A stretch of 64,000 nt of DNA from Zarea fungicola (lineage: Eukaryota; Ascomycota; Sordariomycetes; Hypocreales; Cordycipitaceae): NCBI GenBank assembly GCA_900169235.1, contig FWCC01000132.1:62001-126000 (forward strand), read 5' to 3'. Numbering within the stretch: the stretch's first letter is position 1; each line of letters starts with the position of its first letter. Below the pieces are notes generated by a model. It worked only from the letters and a program-made list of their open reading frames with translations, was not told the DNA's origin and made no database searches. Shown here piece by piece: positions 47,683 through 59,345 of the stretch. The position numbers and the translations under genes were made by a program.

Positions 47683-48683
47683 ATGATCACGGCGACCAAA
47701 CAGGGGCATTTGGACCGGACGTTAACAGAGCCGCGGGGAAAGGTAGGCTACGTGCGCCTGTGCAAACCGGCCATTACACCTAAAGCTTACAGAGCGCATT
47801 AACGGTATGCATAGGAACTACTCGTAGTGAAAATTGTGAGTATTGAGAACGTTAATGAAACAATTCGATTGTTGAGACTCGGCTTGCAACACGGTCCTGC
47901 CAAGGTTTGCCCTGCTCTTTTTGTGAACCGAAAACAACCATAGCAATTCTAACAGGACATCAATAGTTCATTGCCGGACAATGGCTTGACGTATTTGTTC
48001 CAGGAGAGCCAAAGCCTGGAGGATTCACGATTACATCAGCGCCTTCGATGGCCATGCAGACCTCGGAACCCTATATGGAGCTGGCTGTCCAAGAAGCCCC
48101 GGAGAACCCGACTGCAGGGTGGCTCTGGAAACCTCAGACTAAAATACTCGGAAAAGATTTGTATGTTAGGGTGGGGGGAAGTTTTACTTATCCCCCAGCT
48201 GAAGGACTTGAGGGCATCCAACGAATTGTATTTGCCGCTGGGGGAGTCGGCATCAATCCGCTCATGAGCATGATTGACTACATTGCCAATGAAACGCAGG
48301 AATCTGGCATTCAAGTCTCGATTCTATATGGAACAAAAGTGCCCTCGGATGGAAACTTGGGCAAGGTTCTATTTCTAGACAGGATCATGAACCTTTTACA
48401 ACAGAAAATACCCACTGGAAAGCTGAAGCTCTTCCTCACTGGCTATGCGCCATCCCGAAGTAATGAGTTTTGGTACCAGGACCACGGCGTTAATATAGTG
48501 ACTGGAAGAATGACGGCTGGAAATATTCTTCAGGACATTCACGGCGGTGGCGGAAAGGATAGCGCGTTAGTGTATATATGCGGTCCGCCAGCTATGACCG
48601 ATTGCTTTGTGAACATGCTCAAGGCGCCGGAGCCTGCTGGCATTATCAGTTCTGCGAATGTCAAGTCTGAGAAGTGGTGGTGA
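47683..48683 (+). CDS. FAD/NAD(P)-binding oxidoreductase, OXNAD1/ferredoxin-reductase type
   Basis: A small flavoprotein reductase with an FAD-binding beta barrel and an NAD-binding lobe. Three exons, 47683-47742, 47815-47904 and 47967-48683, give 288 residues. The FAD part includes the conserved FIAGQWLDVFVPGEPKPGGF and TITSAPS. The NAD part has FAAGGVGINPLMSMI and, near the end, VYICGPPAMTD, both typical of the fold. The final residues are VKSEKWW. The electron donor and acceptor are unknown. The second intron, 47905-47966, uses ATCAATAG as acceptor, chosen because it restores the K-F-I-A-G-Q-W junction; the nearer CTAACAG would break the frame. It converges on the NCBP3-like gene. Confidence 0.87.
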
Positions 48684-48892
48684 GAAGCGTTTCAAGAAAC
48701 GAACGCCCCATGAAACAATATAAATTGACAGCAACCTTGTGTAGTGTAGTACTTGATATAGAGACCCGGCATTTGAAACGAGTACAAAGCCAAACTTCTC
48801 ATTATATCCTCAGTGGTTGATGTTCCTAGGCTACATTCGATCTACTCAACGAGACCCAGAGATTCCCCACAGCAATAGCGCATTGTCTTGAA

Positions 48893-50149
48893 TCAACCAA
48901 AGAGATCCTGCGCCTTCTGCCTCTGTTTTGACCGACCTCCATCAAAGAGTTCCTTTCCTGCGTTGCTATTTCCCAGTTTACCGGGAAATAACTCTCGGGC
49001 ATTTGCAGAGCCCTTGATACTGAACCCACCGACCAAGTCACCAGATTGACTTGCTGCCCCCTTGATGTTGAAGCTACTGCTTTTAGAGCCTCCAGGCACT
49101 GCAACAATCTTGGGCATGTCTTCGTCCCGGAGCTGAGCTGAACCAATGGCGTCCTCCAATCTATCAAGTTGGCCACTTCTGGAATTAGACTTAGAGGGGA
49201 AGAGTTCCTTGGAACGGTTCTCTGTACGAATTCTCTGCTTGACAGCTCGGGCAGAATCTCTGTTACGAGATGGACCATTGACGCTAGCCATGGCTGCATC
49301 GCCGTCGCTGTCATGCATGGGGGACGCAGACCGATCACGTCGTCCAGCCTTGTCTGTAAAGAGTTCCCTGCCACGATTCTTACGAGAGTATGAATTTTGC
49401 CTCTCGCCTGACCTTGAACGTCTTCTCGCCGATTGACGAGGGGCATCATCGTACATGCTTGCTTCGAACAATTCTACCTCGTCGTCCGAGTCGCGCCGGC
49501 GACGGCCGCCGCCTCTGCCGTAACCAGCATCTCTGTCTCTGTAGCGTGATTTGGAGTCTAGTTGTCGCCGGCGCCGCTCTTCGGGGTCGTGTTCTGGATG
49601 GAGGAGATAGTACCGACTTCGGATCGCAGCACCGGTCTCCTTCTTGTCGGTTCCCACTGCAAATCTAATGTGGAGAGTAATCTCAGGCCTTTCCTCCATT
49701 GGTTTTGCGGGAACTATTTCACCAGCAGGAATGGCTGTGGCATCTGCAATCTCAATGGAGCTGAGAGCAAGAATTGCATCTCCTGCAATTGAGCCAGATC
49801 CGAAGACCAAGTTTGCGGACGAGTCATCGATCCATTCAATTCTATCAACCGGGGCGAAATAAGTTTTGACATATGCTTTGATGTCATCTGTATGTAGAGA
49901 GTCAACGCCACGAATGTTGATCTTGTTTGGGATAATTGTGTTTTCGTCCTCGTCTGGCTTTGGATCATCTTCTGCGATCTCGCCCGGCTCGTCGATGTCG
50001 GGTTGCTGGGATGGAAAGGTCAGCTTAGAAAGGGAACCTGGAACAGCGCAGCTCTTTCGCACCAAAATTTCGTCTGCGTCACGGAGAGGCGCAGTAGGGG
50101 CATCGTGGCCACCATCGACGGTGTCGCTCATCTCAATATCCAAATCCAT
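48893..50149 (-). CDS. NCBP3-like RNA-binding protein with repeated ELF motif
   Basis: Related to the nuclear cap-binding subunit 3 family, which binds mRNA export factors. The product is 418 residues from the first true ATG at 50149. An RRM-like fold follows an acidic N-terminus: NKINIRGVDSLHTDDIKAYV then RIEWIDDSSANLVF, the signature block of the family. RYYLLHPEHDPEERRRR is the second family-typical block. The C-terminal half is Arg/Ser/Asp-rich, and contains five similar short elements: GRELFTDK, SKELFPSK, ARELFPGK, GKELFDGG and AQDLFG at the end. I infer these act as a repeated peptide ligand. No intron is needed. It is divergent from the hypothetical gene at 50725. Confidence 0.82.
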   Translation of the reverse strand: MDLDIEMSDTVDGGHDAPTAPLRDADEILVRKSCAVPGSLSKLTFPSQQPDIDEPGEIAEDDPKPDEDENTIIPNKINIRGVDSLHTDDIKAYVKTYFAPVDRIEWIDDSSANLVFGSGSIAGDAILALSSIEIADATAIPAGEIVPAKPMEERPEITLHIRFAVGTDKKETGAAIRSRYYLLHPEHDPEERRRRQLDSKSRYRDRDAGYGRGGGRRRRDSDDEVELFEASMYDDAPRQSARRRSRSGERQNSYSRKNRGRELFTDKAGRRDRSASPMHDSDGDAAMASVNGPSRNRDSARAVKQRIRTENRSKELFPSKSNSRSGQLDRLEDAIGSAQLRDEDMPKIVAVPGGSKSSSFNIKGAASQSGDLVGGFSIKGSANARELFPGKLGNSNAGKELFDGGRSKQRQKAQDLFG

Positions 50150-50724
50150 TGCGTCTGGCGTTGTCCGACAAGGGCAAATATTCACGGAGAGAACGGCTTG
50201 AAATTCTGGAGGGGATAGTAGGCCGCTTAGTTGGGGCGAAGAAAGTTATTTCGCTATAGAAGGATGCCGAGCGTCACAAATGTCTTGAAATTTTAGTGGT
50301 TTGCAAAGCCGCGAAATTATGAAAGGTTGTTGCGCGAACTGAGCCGTGGTAGATCTGGAAGGTGCAGTGTTAGTAGTGCGACCTTCCACCTGCCAAAAAT
50401 AATAACCCAGAATACAGCAGCTACACGTAACTAGCAGCAGCAGCGCCTAATACGACCCCCCCTTACTATGTAGCTATTTATTTTGCCAGCCTAACCATGG
50501 AATTTTATATTTTCCCCTAATGATCTTGGAATTTGATCAAAAGTAGAAGCCAACAACATTTCAGGAGTATTTGCTTAAAGGTTCACTTGCTGGACTCCGC
50601 TAGTATGCTGTTGTGCATAGGTACTAGCCAACCACGTGCCAGCTCTAACCGCCATGTAGGTATATCTTCAGAACCATTCCCTATAGTTTCATCTCCTTCA
50701 TAAATACTTGCAAGAGGACTCGCA
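50150..50724. promoter_or_regulatory. divergent spacer
   Basis: 575 bases between the divergent starts of the NCBP3-like gene and the hypothetical gene at 50725; it must hold both promoters. No individual site is called. Confidence 0.5.
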
Positions 50725-51509
50725 ATGGAAGACTTTGGCGAAGTTATCGCAGTCCTGTTGCAGACATACGGAAAATGCCTGTTACTGGTTCTCCGACTGC
50801 GTCAACGTGAAAATACGATTTCCCGAGAGAGCCTGCAGCTCAAACGACATCTCCGGTCCGATAGAAGAAAGCTGAATAGTGTGTATTCAGACAAGCTCGC
50901 CCGATTTGGGTCTGCTTTTAATGTTGGGGATAGTAAGGCATTTCTATTAGTAGGCAGGACGGTCAGTGATACTGTTGGCTGACGATAGTACCCTCAGGCA
51001 AGTCACGTCTGTCGCTGCAGAAGCTGGTGAGGAGACTCGAAGCAGCTGTAAAGAAATCTCTACAGGCATTCTCAACCAATAAAAAGCAGCGGCTGGAATA
51101 TGCATCTCTCATATCGTTATCAGATGCATCTACACAAGAAGCGATGCGAACAATGTCGGCGCTTTCCAGCCGCATTCATATGGACCGGCGAATGCGAAAG
51201 AGGGGTCTTGGTTCAACACCAAATGAGTCTCAGGCCCCAAGACGACAAACAAATAGGAGAGAAAGACAAATTTTCATAAGTGTTGGCCGTCAGGATTCAA
51301 GAAAAACCAGCGTGCACGGATGCGTTAGCCTGACTTCAAGCTCTAGTCATACACTGTCTTCGGATAGCACCAAAATTGGGGAAATTAGACGAAAGAAGCA
51401 GTTTCCTGAGTGCCACGCCCATGCTGCGTATCCCACTCTTCTACTACACAGAGAAAATCCGGCCAGGAAAAGCCGAAACTGGTGGAATCCTTTTCGAAGT
51501 AAGAACTAG
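50725..51509 (+). CDS. conserved fungal hypothetical protein
   Basis: Two exons, 50725-50932 and 50998-51509 (65-base GT-AG intron, phase 1), encode 239 residues. The N-terminal half is helical and amphipathic (MEDFGEVIAVLLQTYGKCLL, then SLQKLVRRLEAAVKKSLQAF). The centre has YASLISLSDASTQEAMRTMS. The C-terminal half is Ser/Arg-rich with SSDSTKIGEI and ends WWNPFRSKN. I have seen this arrangement in uncharacterised Sordariomycete proteins, with variable basic tails and a conserved SSDSTK-G-EI box, but no function is known to me. Downstream lies SRP72 on the same strand. Confidence 0.72.
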
Positions 51510-51966
51510 GAATCTTTTACTGATCGACTGCGTGGTCAATGGTTTAAGAGCCTGGTTCAAAATTGCACCCTCTTTGTTTTGGGACTATTATATATATAAA
51601 TACTTATATAATCAATGGCTCTCTCACGACTACGCAAAGCAACACGCCAAAATGAAGGATTTATTAGTGGTGAAGGCTGATCCCTTCAACGCAGCTTGTT
51701 TGGCAATTTGACGAGAGCAGCCCCACCATCACCCACAAGGCCGCGACCCCGCGATCGAAAAAGGAGCACCGTAGGTTTGCATCTCCCATAAATCAAGCCT
51801 CGCGACGAATCTGAGTCTAGTTGCCTAGACCTCACAGGACAAAACTATTCGTTTTTATCCATATTGACCACTTCTCTGCCTATCTGCTCGCACGGCCTCG
51901 TTCTCACCGTAGCCCGAAAATCGAACAAAACATTCAGCTCCAAGCGATGAATTGCACCCAGTAACC
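51510..51966. other. spacer upstream of SRP72
   Basis: About 0.46 kb, the SRP72 promoter and 3' end of the hypothetical gene. A C-rich stretch occurs near 51720-51750. No other gene is seen. Confidence 0.5.
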
Positions 51967-53942
51967 ATGCCACAAGATCCAGCAGCCGCACTCAGCTCAT
52001 TGCTGCGTGATGCGTCCATTGAGGACCATGATGAAGTTCTCAAGGCAGCCAACCTCGCTATCAAGGCCGACAAGAGCAACATTCTCGCCCGACACACTAA
52101 ACTAGTTGCGCTACTCAAGCTTGATCGCTTCGACGATGCGGTGCGGTTCATTACCGAAAGCGGATTCGCTCTCGAATCCAGATTCATTCTCGAGAAGGCA
52201 TATGCTCTCTACAAAGCTGGAAAATTGGACGAGGCTACTGCAACCTTAAAGGAGGCTGGCCTGCGAGACCGCAGCCTGCAACATATCGCTGCACAGGTCG
52301 CCTACAGGGCCGAGCGATTCGATGAGGCTGGTCAAATATACGAAGAACTATTAGATGGCAAGGTCGGAGATGAAGAAAATGATCTGAAAATTAATCTGAC
52401 AGCGGTGCATGCGCAGGCTGAGTGGAGTGGTTTATCGGCGCCCTGCGACTCTCTTCGAAGCATGCCCGATTCTTTCGAGCTGTGTTACAATGCCGCATGT
52501 GCTGGTATTGCAAGAGGAGAACTCAGTAATGCAACCTCTCTTCTTCAACGTGCGGCAATGTTGTGTAGGGCCTCTGATGATCTGAGCGAGGACGACAAGC
52601 AAACTGAGCTTCGACCAATTTGGCTTCAGCAAGCATACGTTTATGCAAGGGAGGGAAAACTCCAGGAAGCACTCGAGTTATACAACTCGATAGGGTCTCT
52701 AAGGTAGGCCTGCGATCAACATACTAGAAATCTAAATACTGATCATGCACTAGCAATGATGATGGCGACTTCGTCACCGTTGCACGGCAAAACCTGCTCT
52801 CGATTGAAGCAAAATCGACCAATCCATATCTTCTACACAGACAAATTGGTACTCTATACACAAAGGCAGCAGATACCAAGCTATTCAGCTACCAGTCGAG
52901 CCGTCAGCGCCAAAATTCATACCTGCTTGACTTGGATGTGAATAAAACTAGCGGCGTCAAGGAAAAGACGCGCAGGTTCCTCCAGCAGTCAGAACAACCC
53001 ACAGACAGCGCTAAGATCAATGCTATGGCAGTAGTTAATGCGGCCGCTGTGGTGGACGGACTTGATGACAGAGCAGCCGTCCGCAAACTGCAGTCTCTGT
53101 CGGCAAAGCGACCTTCAGATGTCGGCCTCCTGCTAACCATTATCCAGCTGCAGCTGCGCCTAAGCCGCAAGGGAGCAGCTCTGTCTCTACTGCAGTCTTT
53201 CTTTGACTATTTGGAAAATGAGGGGACAGACGCTTCTAGGGACGTTCGCTTTTGCCCTGGTCTGGTTGCGCTGGCCGTGTCTTTGATGCGTGCACAGGGA
53301 CACGAAAATTCTGCCAAGGCCGAGTTCGTGACTGCTGCTAAGTACTGGACCAAGCGCCCTTCAGCATCTTGTCACTCTCTGCTACGAGAGTCAGGAATTG
53401 AGCTCATGCGTTCATCGAACCCGGAAGATTTGAAACTCGCAGGATCTGCATTCACGAGCCTGTTTGCGGAGCACAATGGCTCTCAAATCGCCTCCGCTGG
53501 TCTGGTCGCTTCGCTTGCCGCTGTCGATACGAATAAAACCAAACAGCACGTTTCTGAACTCCCTCCCGTGGAATCTCTGGTCAAGGGCATAAATGTCAAG
53601 AATCTGCTGCAAGCTGGAGTTGTTACTGCCCCGAGCCGCCTGAACACCAAGAAACGAGCCGCGACCGAGGACGTAGCAGAGAAAGCGACCGCAAAGCGCC
53701 GCCGCCGCCGTGTACCTAAAGACTATGAAGAGGGCAAGGCCCCGGATCCGGAGCGCTGGCTGCCTTTGCGAGACCGCTCTTCATACAGGCCGAAAAATAA
53801 GAAGGGTAAGAAGAAGGCTGCAGATTCGACCCAAGGAGGTGTTGTGAAGGAAGAGGAAACACTAGGACTTGTTGGTGGTGGTGGCGTCAAAGTCGAAAAA
53901 TCTGACAATGCGGCAAAGAAGAAGAAGAAGAGTAAGAAATAA
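51967..53942 (+). CDS. srp72: signal recognition particle subunit SRP72
   Basis: The largest SRP protein, needed with SRP68 for targeting nascent secretory proteins to the ER. Two exons, 51967-52703 and 52754-53942, joined by a 50-base intron, give 641 residues. The start is the ATG of MPQDPAAALSSLL; the frame extends 5' only by non-ATG codons. The N-terminal two thirds are TPR-like helical repeats (for example YALYKAGKLDEATATLKEAG and QQAYVYAREGKLQEALELYN). The C-terminus carries the SRP72 RNA-binding segment KRRRRRVPKDYEEGKAPDPE followed by RWLPLRDRSSYRPKNKKGKK, and ends in a Lys-rich run. The family-diagnostic PDPERWLP-x-RDRSSYRP block is intact. Confidence 0.95.
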
Positions 53943-54348
53943 AGCAAGCCATCGCTTGGCCCAGGTCTCAGGAGGTTTCAATCATAGCTTTATGCGTCGT
54001 TGGACAAACTCCCGTTTTATGTTCAAGATTCAACGCATGGACAAGTGGTGCGGCCCATGTTCGGTTTGCAAAAGGGTATCATATATGAAGATGACACAAT
54101 GATATTTTTGACATTATTCCTATAATAACACGCCGCTGTGCTGCACGTGCTTCTGCTTCTTCCCTTTCCCAATGCCTACACTCCAAGCACTCGCTAAGTA
54201 TAACAAATGTAAACCACAAAATAATTATTTCTTTCTCCATCAAGGCCGCCATGCATCTCTCCTAATTTCTCTGTCCTGTTTTGTCGTACATATATGCACA
54301 TGTGGCTTATCGAGTGCTGGTTGCAAGCTTAGCCAGATTCTGGCCGTA
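53943..54348. other. convergent spacer, SRP72 and Sec7 GEF
   Basis: About 0.4 kb holding the two 3' ends. Nothing else is seen. Confidence 0.5.
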
Positions 54349-57300
54349 TTAGCCAAGATCTTCATTCTTTTGATCTTCAACGCTGCTATCAGAGAAAGGT
54401 TCGGATTTTGGGTTCAACTTGGCTTCTGTAGCAGATTCTCCATTCATATTGGATTCCACCTCTATCTCCGCCTCTGACTCGGTTTCAATTGGGGGGAGGG
54501 ACGATCTACGGCCATCTGAGAAACTCACGGCAACCTCACTTTCTCCGTCTGAGTGAATTATCAGACGCCCACCAGCTGACACAATCCTGGCGGCTTGTGC
54601 TGACGAGTATTTTCGGTGCAGTTCCCTGAAGCTCATCGCAGTAGCCGTATTCGCACTGGCCGCGGATTCTCGCCGGTCACGAGAATCCGCTCCATCCGAT
54701 GGAATGTCAAGAGCCGAGTGGAAATCCTCGTCACCGATATAGCTCAGGTTAGGGGATGGCGGTGGCTGCTCTCCCTGTTGCTGATACTTTAAAGCAAGTA
54801 TTTTTTCATCGTTGGACATGTTCTGAATTTCAGAGCCCAGGTTGATGACAGAAGCCTTCTTGCCGTGAACAACAAAGCTACCGGTAGCCCGAGACAACAT
54901 ACTTTCTCGTACTGTGCCATCTGATTTAGTTAGTTCTGGCTCTTTACCCCTCTTGCTCCTGTGGTGGGAGAGGTGGCCTGCACTCTCTCTAAGAGTACGC
55001 TGCAGGCTTCTCCGAACTTTAGTTCTCTCCAATCCGTCCCGGTCGGCTGGGATATCAGCTACGTCTGCAGTTGCAGATACGCCTACCCTCTCGCAGGCTT
55101 CCTTGCTCATCCGGCTTTCAAGAAGTCCAGCTTGCCGCAACAGATCCCGCTCTTCAGCATCCATATCGTCCAAGTCATCCGACTTCCGGGATTGTGATTT
55201 GTCCTGCCCGCTTTGAGATCGAGCTTTCCTTGATCTTGGACTGGAGATTGGAGTCCTGCTTGGTGAAACTGTTTCCTTGGACGCCAGGTCAGTATCGTTT
55301 TCTCTGGACACCTCTCTGTCTTCTGGCGTCTCTAATGCGCCAGAGAATCGTGCAATAGCTTGCTCCGTAGGTGTGACAGGGCCATTGTCGCCGGTACTAT
55401 GCCTGGTAGACCTAGATTCGGTCCTAGTAACCGAACCCTTTGCCGTTAGCAACGGTTCTGGGACAGGCCACTTGTTGGACGCTGACATGCTGGGGGACGT
55501 TGGAAGCTCCTCGTCAAAGTCATTGACCAGGATATCACGATGACATGTATCCTTCCAAATCTGTATACGAGTCCACTTTAGCTGCGCGCTCATTCGAGCG
55601 GCCGCTGACAGCAAATGATCTCGTGTCCTTGGTTGAATGGGTGCTAATATTTGAAGATGGCGAGCGTTCCTGAGCTGCTCATCCAGCTGTTTTTGGGTTT
55701 CCTCCACTTTGCGATTCGACTGAGCAATCTTTTCTTGCATAAATTCGCGGCGTGCAATCTGAATATCTTCAGCCATCTTGTGATCGATCTTGCCTCGGGC
55801 AATACTAACGGGCCCAGTGGGTGTTTGAACGAGTTGTGTGCCATCTGAGCTATCGAGCCGTCTCATGCCTCTCCGACCCTGTCCATCGTAATTGCCACCG
55901 ACAAGTCCACGCATTTTTACCCCTGAGGTCCTAAAGGCAGCAGCATAGTTCAACTTAGCCAGCCAGTCATTGAGCTCATCTTCATTGTCAGCAAGAAGCA
56001 CTTCTTCCAAGCCCTGTTGCCGCACATACACAAATGCATTCTTGTGCTTCTTGTACGTTGTGTCATGTAGGGCCACTGCACCGTGAGTCGACATTAACGC
56101 ATCAGGCTTGAATTCGTGAAGTGGGGGATTAAATATAATAGGAATTCCATCATTCCCAGCCTTTATATGGTTGTCGTATTGGTGCATAAGGCCCTTAACC
56201 CAGCTGGTATTCCGAAAAAAGTAAAGTTGCGCTCCAGTGAGAATCGCACCCCATTCCTGCCAAGGCGAACGGGTCTTCCTCTTTTTGGCTTCTTTCCGCC
56301 ATAGAAGACCAACCTTAGTTATTTTAATATCGACAATTCCTTGCGGGGCATCCTCGGGATTAATTGCAGTTTTTTCAGACATAAATGCATCTGGGCGGGA
56401 TCTTGCCGATACGATTTGCAGCACACCAGTGCGAAAAAAAGTCTTCTGCAAATCGCTCATATTGAGATTGGTTGCTGTACCCAGGTAGTTGAAGTGATCC
56501 TCCAAATACATGGTATCTTTCCAATTCGGCCGCAACCGGTCAAGATTTCCTTCAAAGATCAGCGTATATGGGTCTATCGGCTCTTTCGTTGCACGAGTAG
56601 CCGTGTCGACACTTGAACCAGTAAGAAGAGGTTTTCGCTTTGCCTTGACAGAAGTATTCCGGTCTGTGCCCAAGTCCAAATCATCTTCAACATGAATGAA
56701 CGGTGTGTATGAGATGTTGTCGTAGAAACACTCCAGAATATCGTCAAATATGCCTTCTCCGCGAGTGTTTTTGATATAATCTGACTTCTGCATTTTGTGC
56801 TTATTGCTTTTGTTGAAGACATCTGTGTGGAGAATGAGAAGTGAGAATGCAATGAAGTATGCTTGGTCAGGTGAAGAGTAAATGCCTGGATTGCATTCGT
56901 GATACCTATTCGCAAAAGCTTGAAGAAAGCGATCGATTTGCTGCGTTTCCTTTGGTAGCTCCGCTTGCATAAGGAGCTTACGCAGAGCCATATCCATGGG
57001 ATCACCAAAAAACCCGAATCGTCTCATATAGCTGCGCAAGACAGTTCCTAAGAATGGATCCGTGCTCTTGGTGAGACTGGCAGCAATGGCGCCGCGGGAA
57101 AAATCTTCCTCCAACCGCTCCAAGTATTTTGTTGCCGATTCGTCGTTCTTTCTCTCAGGCAAGATTACGGCATCACGGCTTAGTTGAATAGAATTGGTGT
57201 TTGACGGTACGGACCCCGGTGTCAGAGGAGTTAGCGATCCTTGACGCCCAAGGTCTGAATTTTGACGAAGACGGCTAATACCCAACAGATCTCCAAAGCT

Positions 57301-58460
57301 CTTGCGTCCAGTTGAAGTGGATGACCTGGCTTGTGGGAGTGTCAGATGGTCGTCAGTGGAGTCACGGCCAAGGGAGCTCATGGTGGAGGAACGGCCGCGC
57401 AAGAGGCTCGCCCTGGTCGGAGAGGACTGCCCGGAGCGGCCATTCGGGGCTTGCAATGCAGTAACTGTGGATTTCTGGGACCCCTGTCTGCTATCTGCGC
57501 CATCCATATTTGCTTTGGGCGTCGTGGTGCTCTGGGACGAGGATGGTCGAGGTGTTGTGGCCACACTTAAAGATGATGACGACATTGTGAGAGCTGGGCC
57601 CTTATTCTTTTGTGGCAGATGTGACAGCGGGAATAAAGCTTCAGGTGGTTTCTTCATTCTCCTCAGCCGAAATATTGAGGACGTCGGCGTTTTCTTTGGT
57701 GTTGTATTCGGGCTCGACAAAAAGGCATTGTCAATCGAGCTGGCATCGGACCTCGAGGACTCAGACTGACGATATGCTGGCATGTTAAGAGATGTTCCAG
57801 TAGATGTTGTTGAAGCGCGCGATTCTAATGGCGGAGACTGTGGTTCTACTGGCACTGCCATGGTTGGCCGACCTCTGGTGTCATGGAAGGACTTTCTCGC
57901 TTGCTTCTGGCTTTTCGGCCGAGCTGGCTGCCCATTGTCTCGGGGAATATCATTTGAGAGACGAAACTTGGCTGCAGCAAGGCTCATTCGTGATTTGACC
58001 TTGCGGGGTCCGTTCATGTCGTTCGTTGGAGCGGTGGTAATAATGGCGGGAGCTGATACCGCGTTAGCTAAGGATTCCTTTGAGTTGCCGGGACGGACGG
58101 ATTAGTACTGGGAGGTAAGGGAGGTAGGGGAGGTAGTTGGTCGGCCTGTTGCTTGGCTTTTAGGGAGAGTTGAGAGTCGGACGCGTTTCTAAACCTCAGA
58201 AGAGAGAAGCGCTTCTGTCTGCTGATATCATCATGGTTGTGTGACGTATCCGGTCGGCTGGTAGTCGAGTTGCTGCGGGACGGTTGTGTCGTGGCGGCAT
58301 GGCCATTCAGATCGGTTGTCAGTCCATCAGAACCTGCAGCGGTGTATGCATCAGTGCCATTTTCACTTGTTGTGGAATTCTGAGGCTGTCGCATGCTAGA
58401 TTCGGTTTCACTGGCCAGGTTTCCACGACGGCGGAGAAAGGGCATCGTGAGGATCGCCAT
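54349..58460 (-). CDS. Sec7-domain ARF guanine-nucleotide exchange factor (SYT1 type)
   Basis: Catalyses GDP/GTP exchange on ARF-family GTPases in vesicle traffic. Two exons, 58460-58109 and 58052-54349, are joined by a 56-base intron whose acceptor is preceded by GCTAAC, giving about 1351 residues (1346 if the next ATG at 58445, MPFLRRRGN, is the start). The N-terminus is Ser/Thr/Pro-rich. The Sec7 domain lies near 423-565, with FGFFGDPMDMALRKLL, the catalytic glutamate in LPKETQQIDRFL near 486, and FIAFSLLILHTDVFNKSNKH. A PH domain follows near 695-840 (VGLLWRKEAKKRKTRSPWQE, then GAILTGAQLYFFR). The tail contains a coiled-coil and long Ser-rich regions. It is divergent from the ECM14 gene across a repeat-rich spacer. 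Confidence 0.93.
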
Positions 58461-59345
58461 GCATGTCCCAGGCGAGAGGCTTCCCTGGTGGCCGTTTGGC
58501 TTGGGGTGCAATGGGGACGAATGTATTAGATATCGGGCATGCCAGGCAGAGAAAAGGCCGGGCGTGAAGGTTCAGGTGCAAAATGACCTGTGAAAGGACG
58601 AGATTGGATTAAAAAGCGTTGGGAAAGCGAAGCATTCGGGTGTCGCTGAGGCGGATTCAATCTGGAAACGAAGAAACCACAGAAATAGCACTTGCTTGGC
58701 CCAGTTGCCAAGTGGAGTTTCGGTGACTTCGCAGCAAGCCAGGGGCTGGGACTGAGCCAAACCACACCATATCAGTGGAGAAACGCTGCTGGGATTGGGC
58801 ACATTCGGCTCTTTTTTGGCCTTACAGGGTACCTACCCAGGTACTACCTAGGTACCTAGTACCAAGGAGAGACGTACTAGATATAAGTACTCATTTTCCA
58901 CTACTTGAGCCACCCTGGAGCATACTGAAGTCCTGTACCTACTGGTACTTACTAGGTACCTAGGTACCCGTCTTCTCCCGCCCTAGGTACCTAGGTACTA
59001 AATCAATGCCAGTTATATACTACCTACTACTAAGGTACTTTATTCCTCCCTTACTAAGATAGGTACGATACTTATTGCCCGCTGTTGGCACTGGCGGACA
59101 CTTGCTCCGCTTCCTCGCACACTGTTGATGGCATTGGCGCCGTATCCGGCAGAGTATGCGACAGCTATCTTTCAACGGGCAGCCAACATAAAGCAGAGGG
59201 CCTCCTTGCCGAAATCCATCTCGACAACTTCTTACAAATTGTATAGGTCTTTGCGCGCATCAGCGTATCCGGATGTAGCGCTGTCCTACGTTTTTCTTCG
59301 TATGCTGATCTCGATATCTGGTCCAGCAATCCCAAGACAAGACGC
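58461..59345. promoter_or_regulatory. divergent spacer, Sec7 GEF and ECM14, repeat-rich
   Basis: About 0.9 kb between divergent starts, containing the 5' leader of the Sec7 gene and the strongest TACCTAGG cluster of the window (listed separately). No gene is seen. Confidence 0.55.
58829..59072. repeat. TACCTAGG-type cluster
   Basis: Dense overlapping copies such as GGTACTACCTAGGTACCTAG, ACTAGGTACCTAGGTACC and CCTAGGTACCTAGGTACT, then ACTACCTACTACTAAGGTAC. The core TACCTAGGTA/GGTACC is palindromic and could form hairpins. It lies about 370 bases upstream of the Sec7 GEF start codon. Confidence 0.75.

Noticed and set aside
48826..49449. 207-codon minus-strand frame within the NCBP3-like gene
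   Set aside because: Alternative frame of the RS-rich region of the real gene; no independent start or motif.
58829..59072. Telomere repeats
   Set aside because: The repeat is TACCTAGG-like, not TTAGGG, and lies inside a gene-dense interval.
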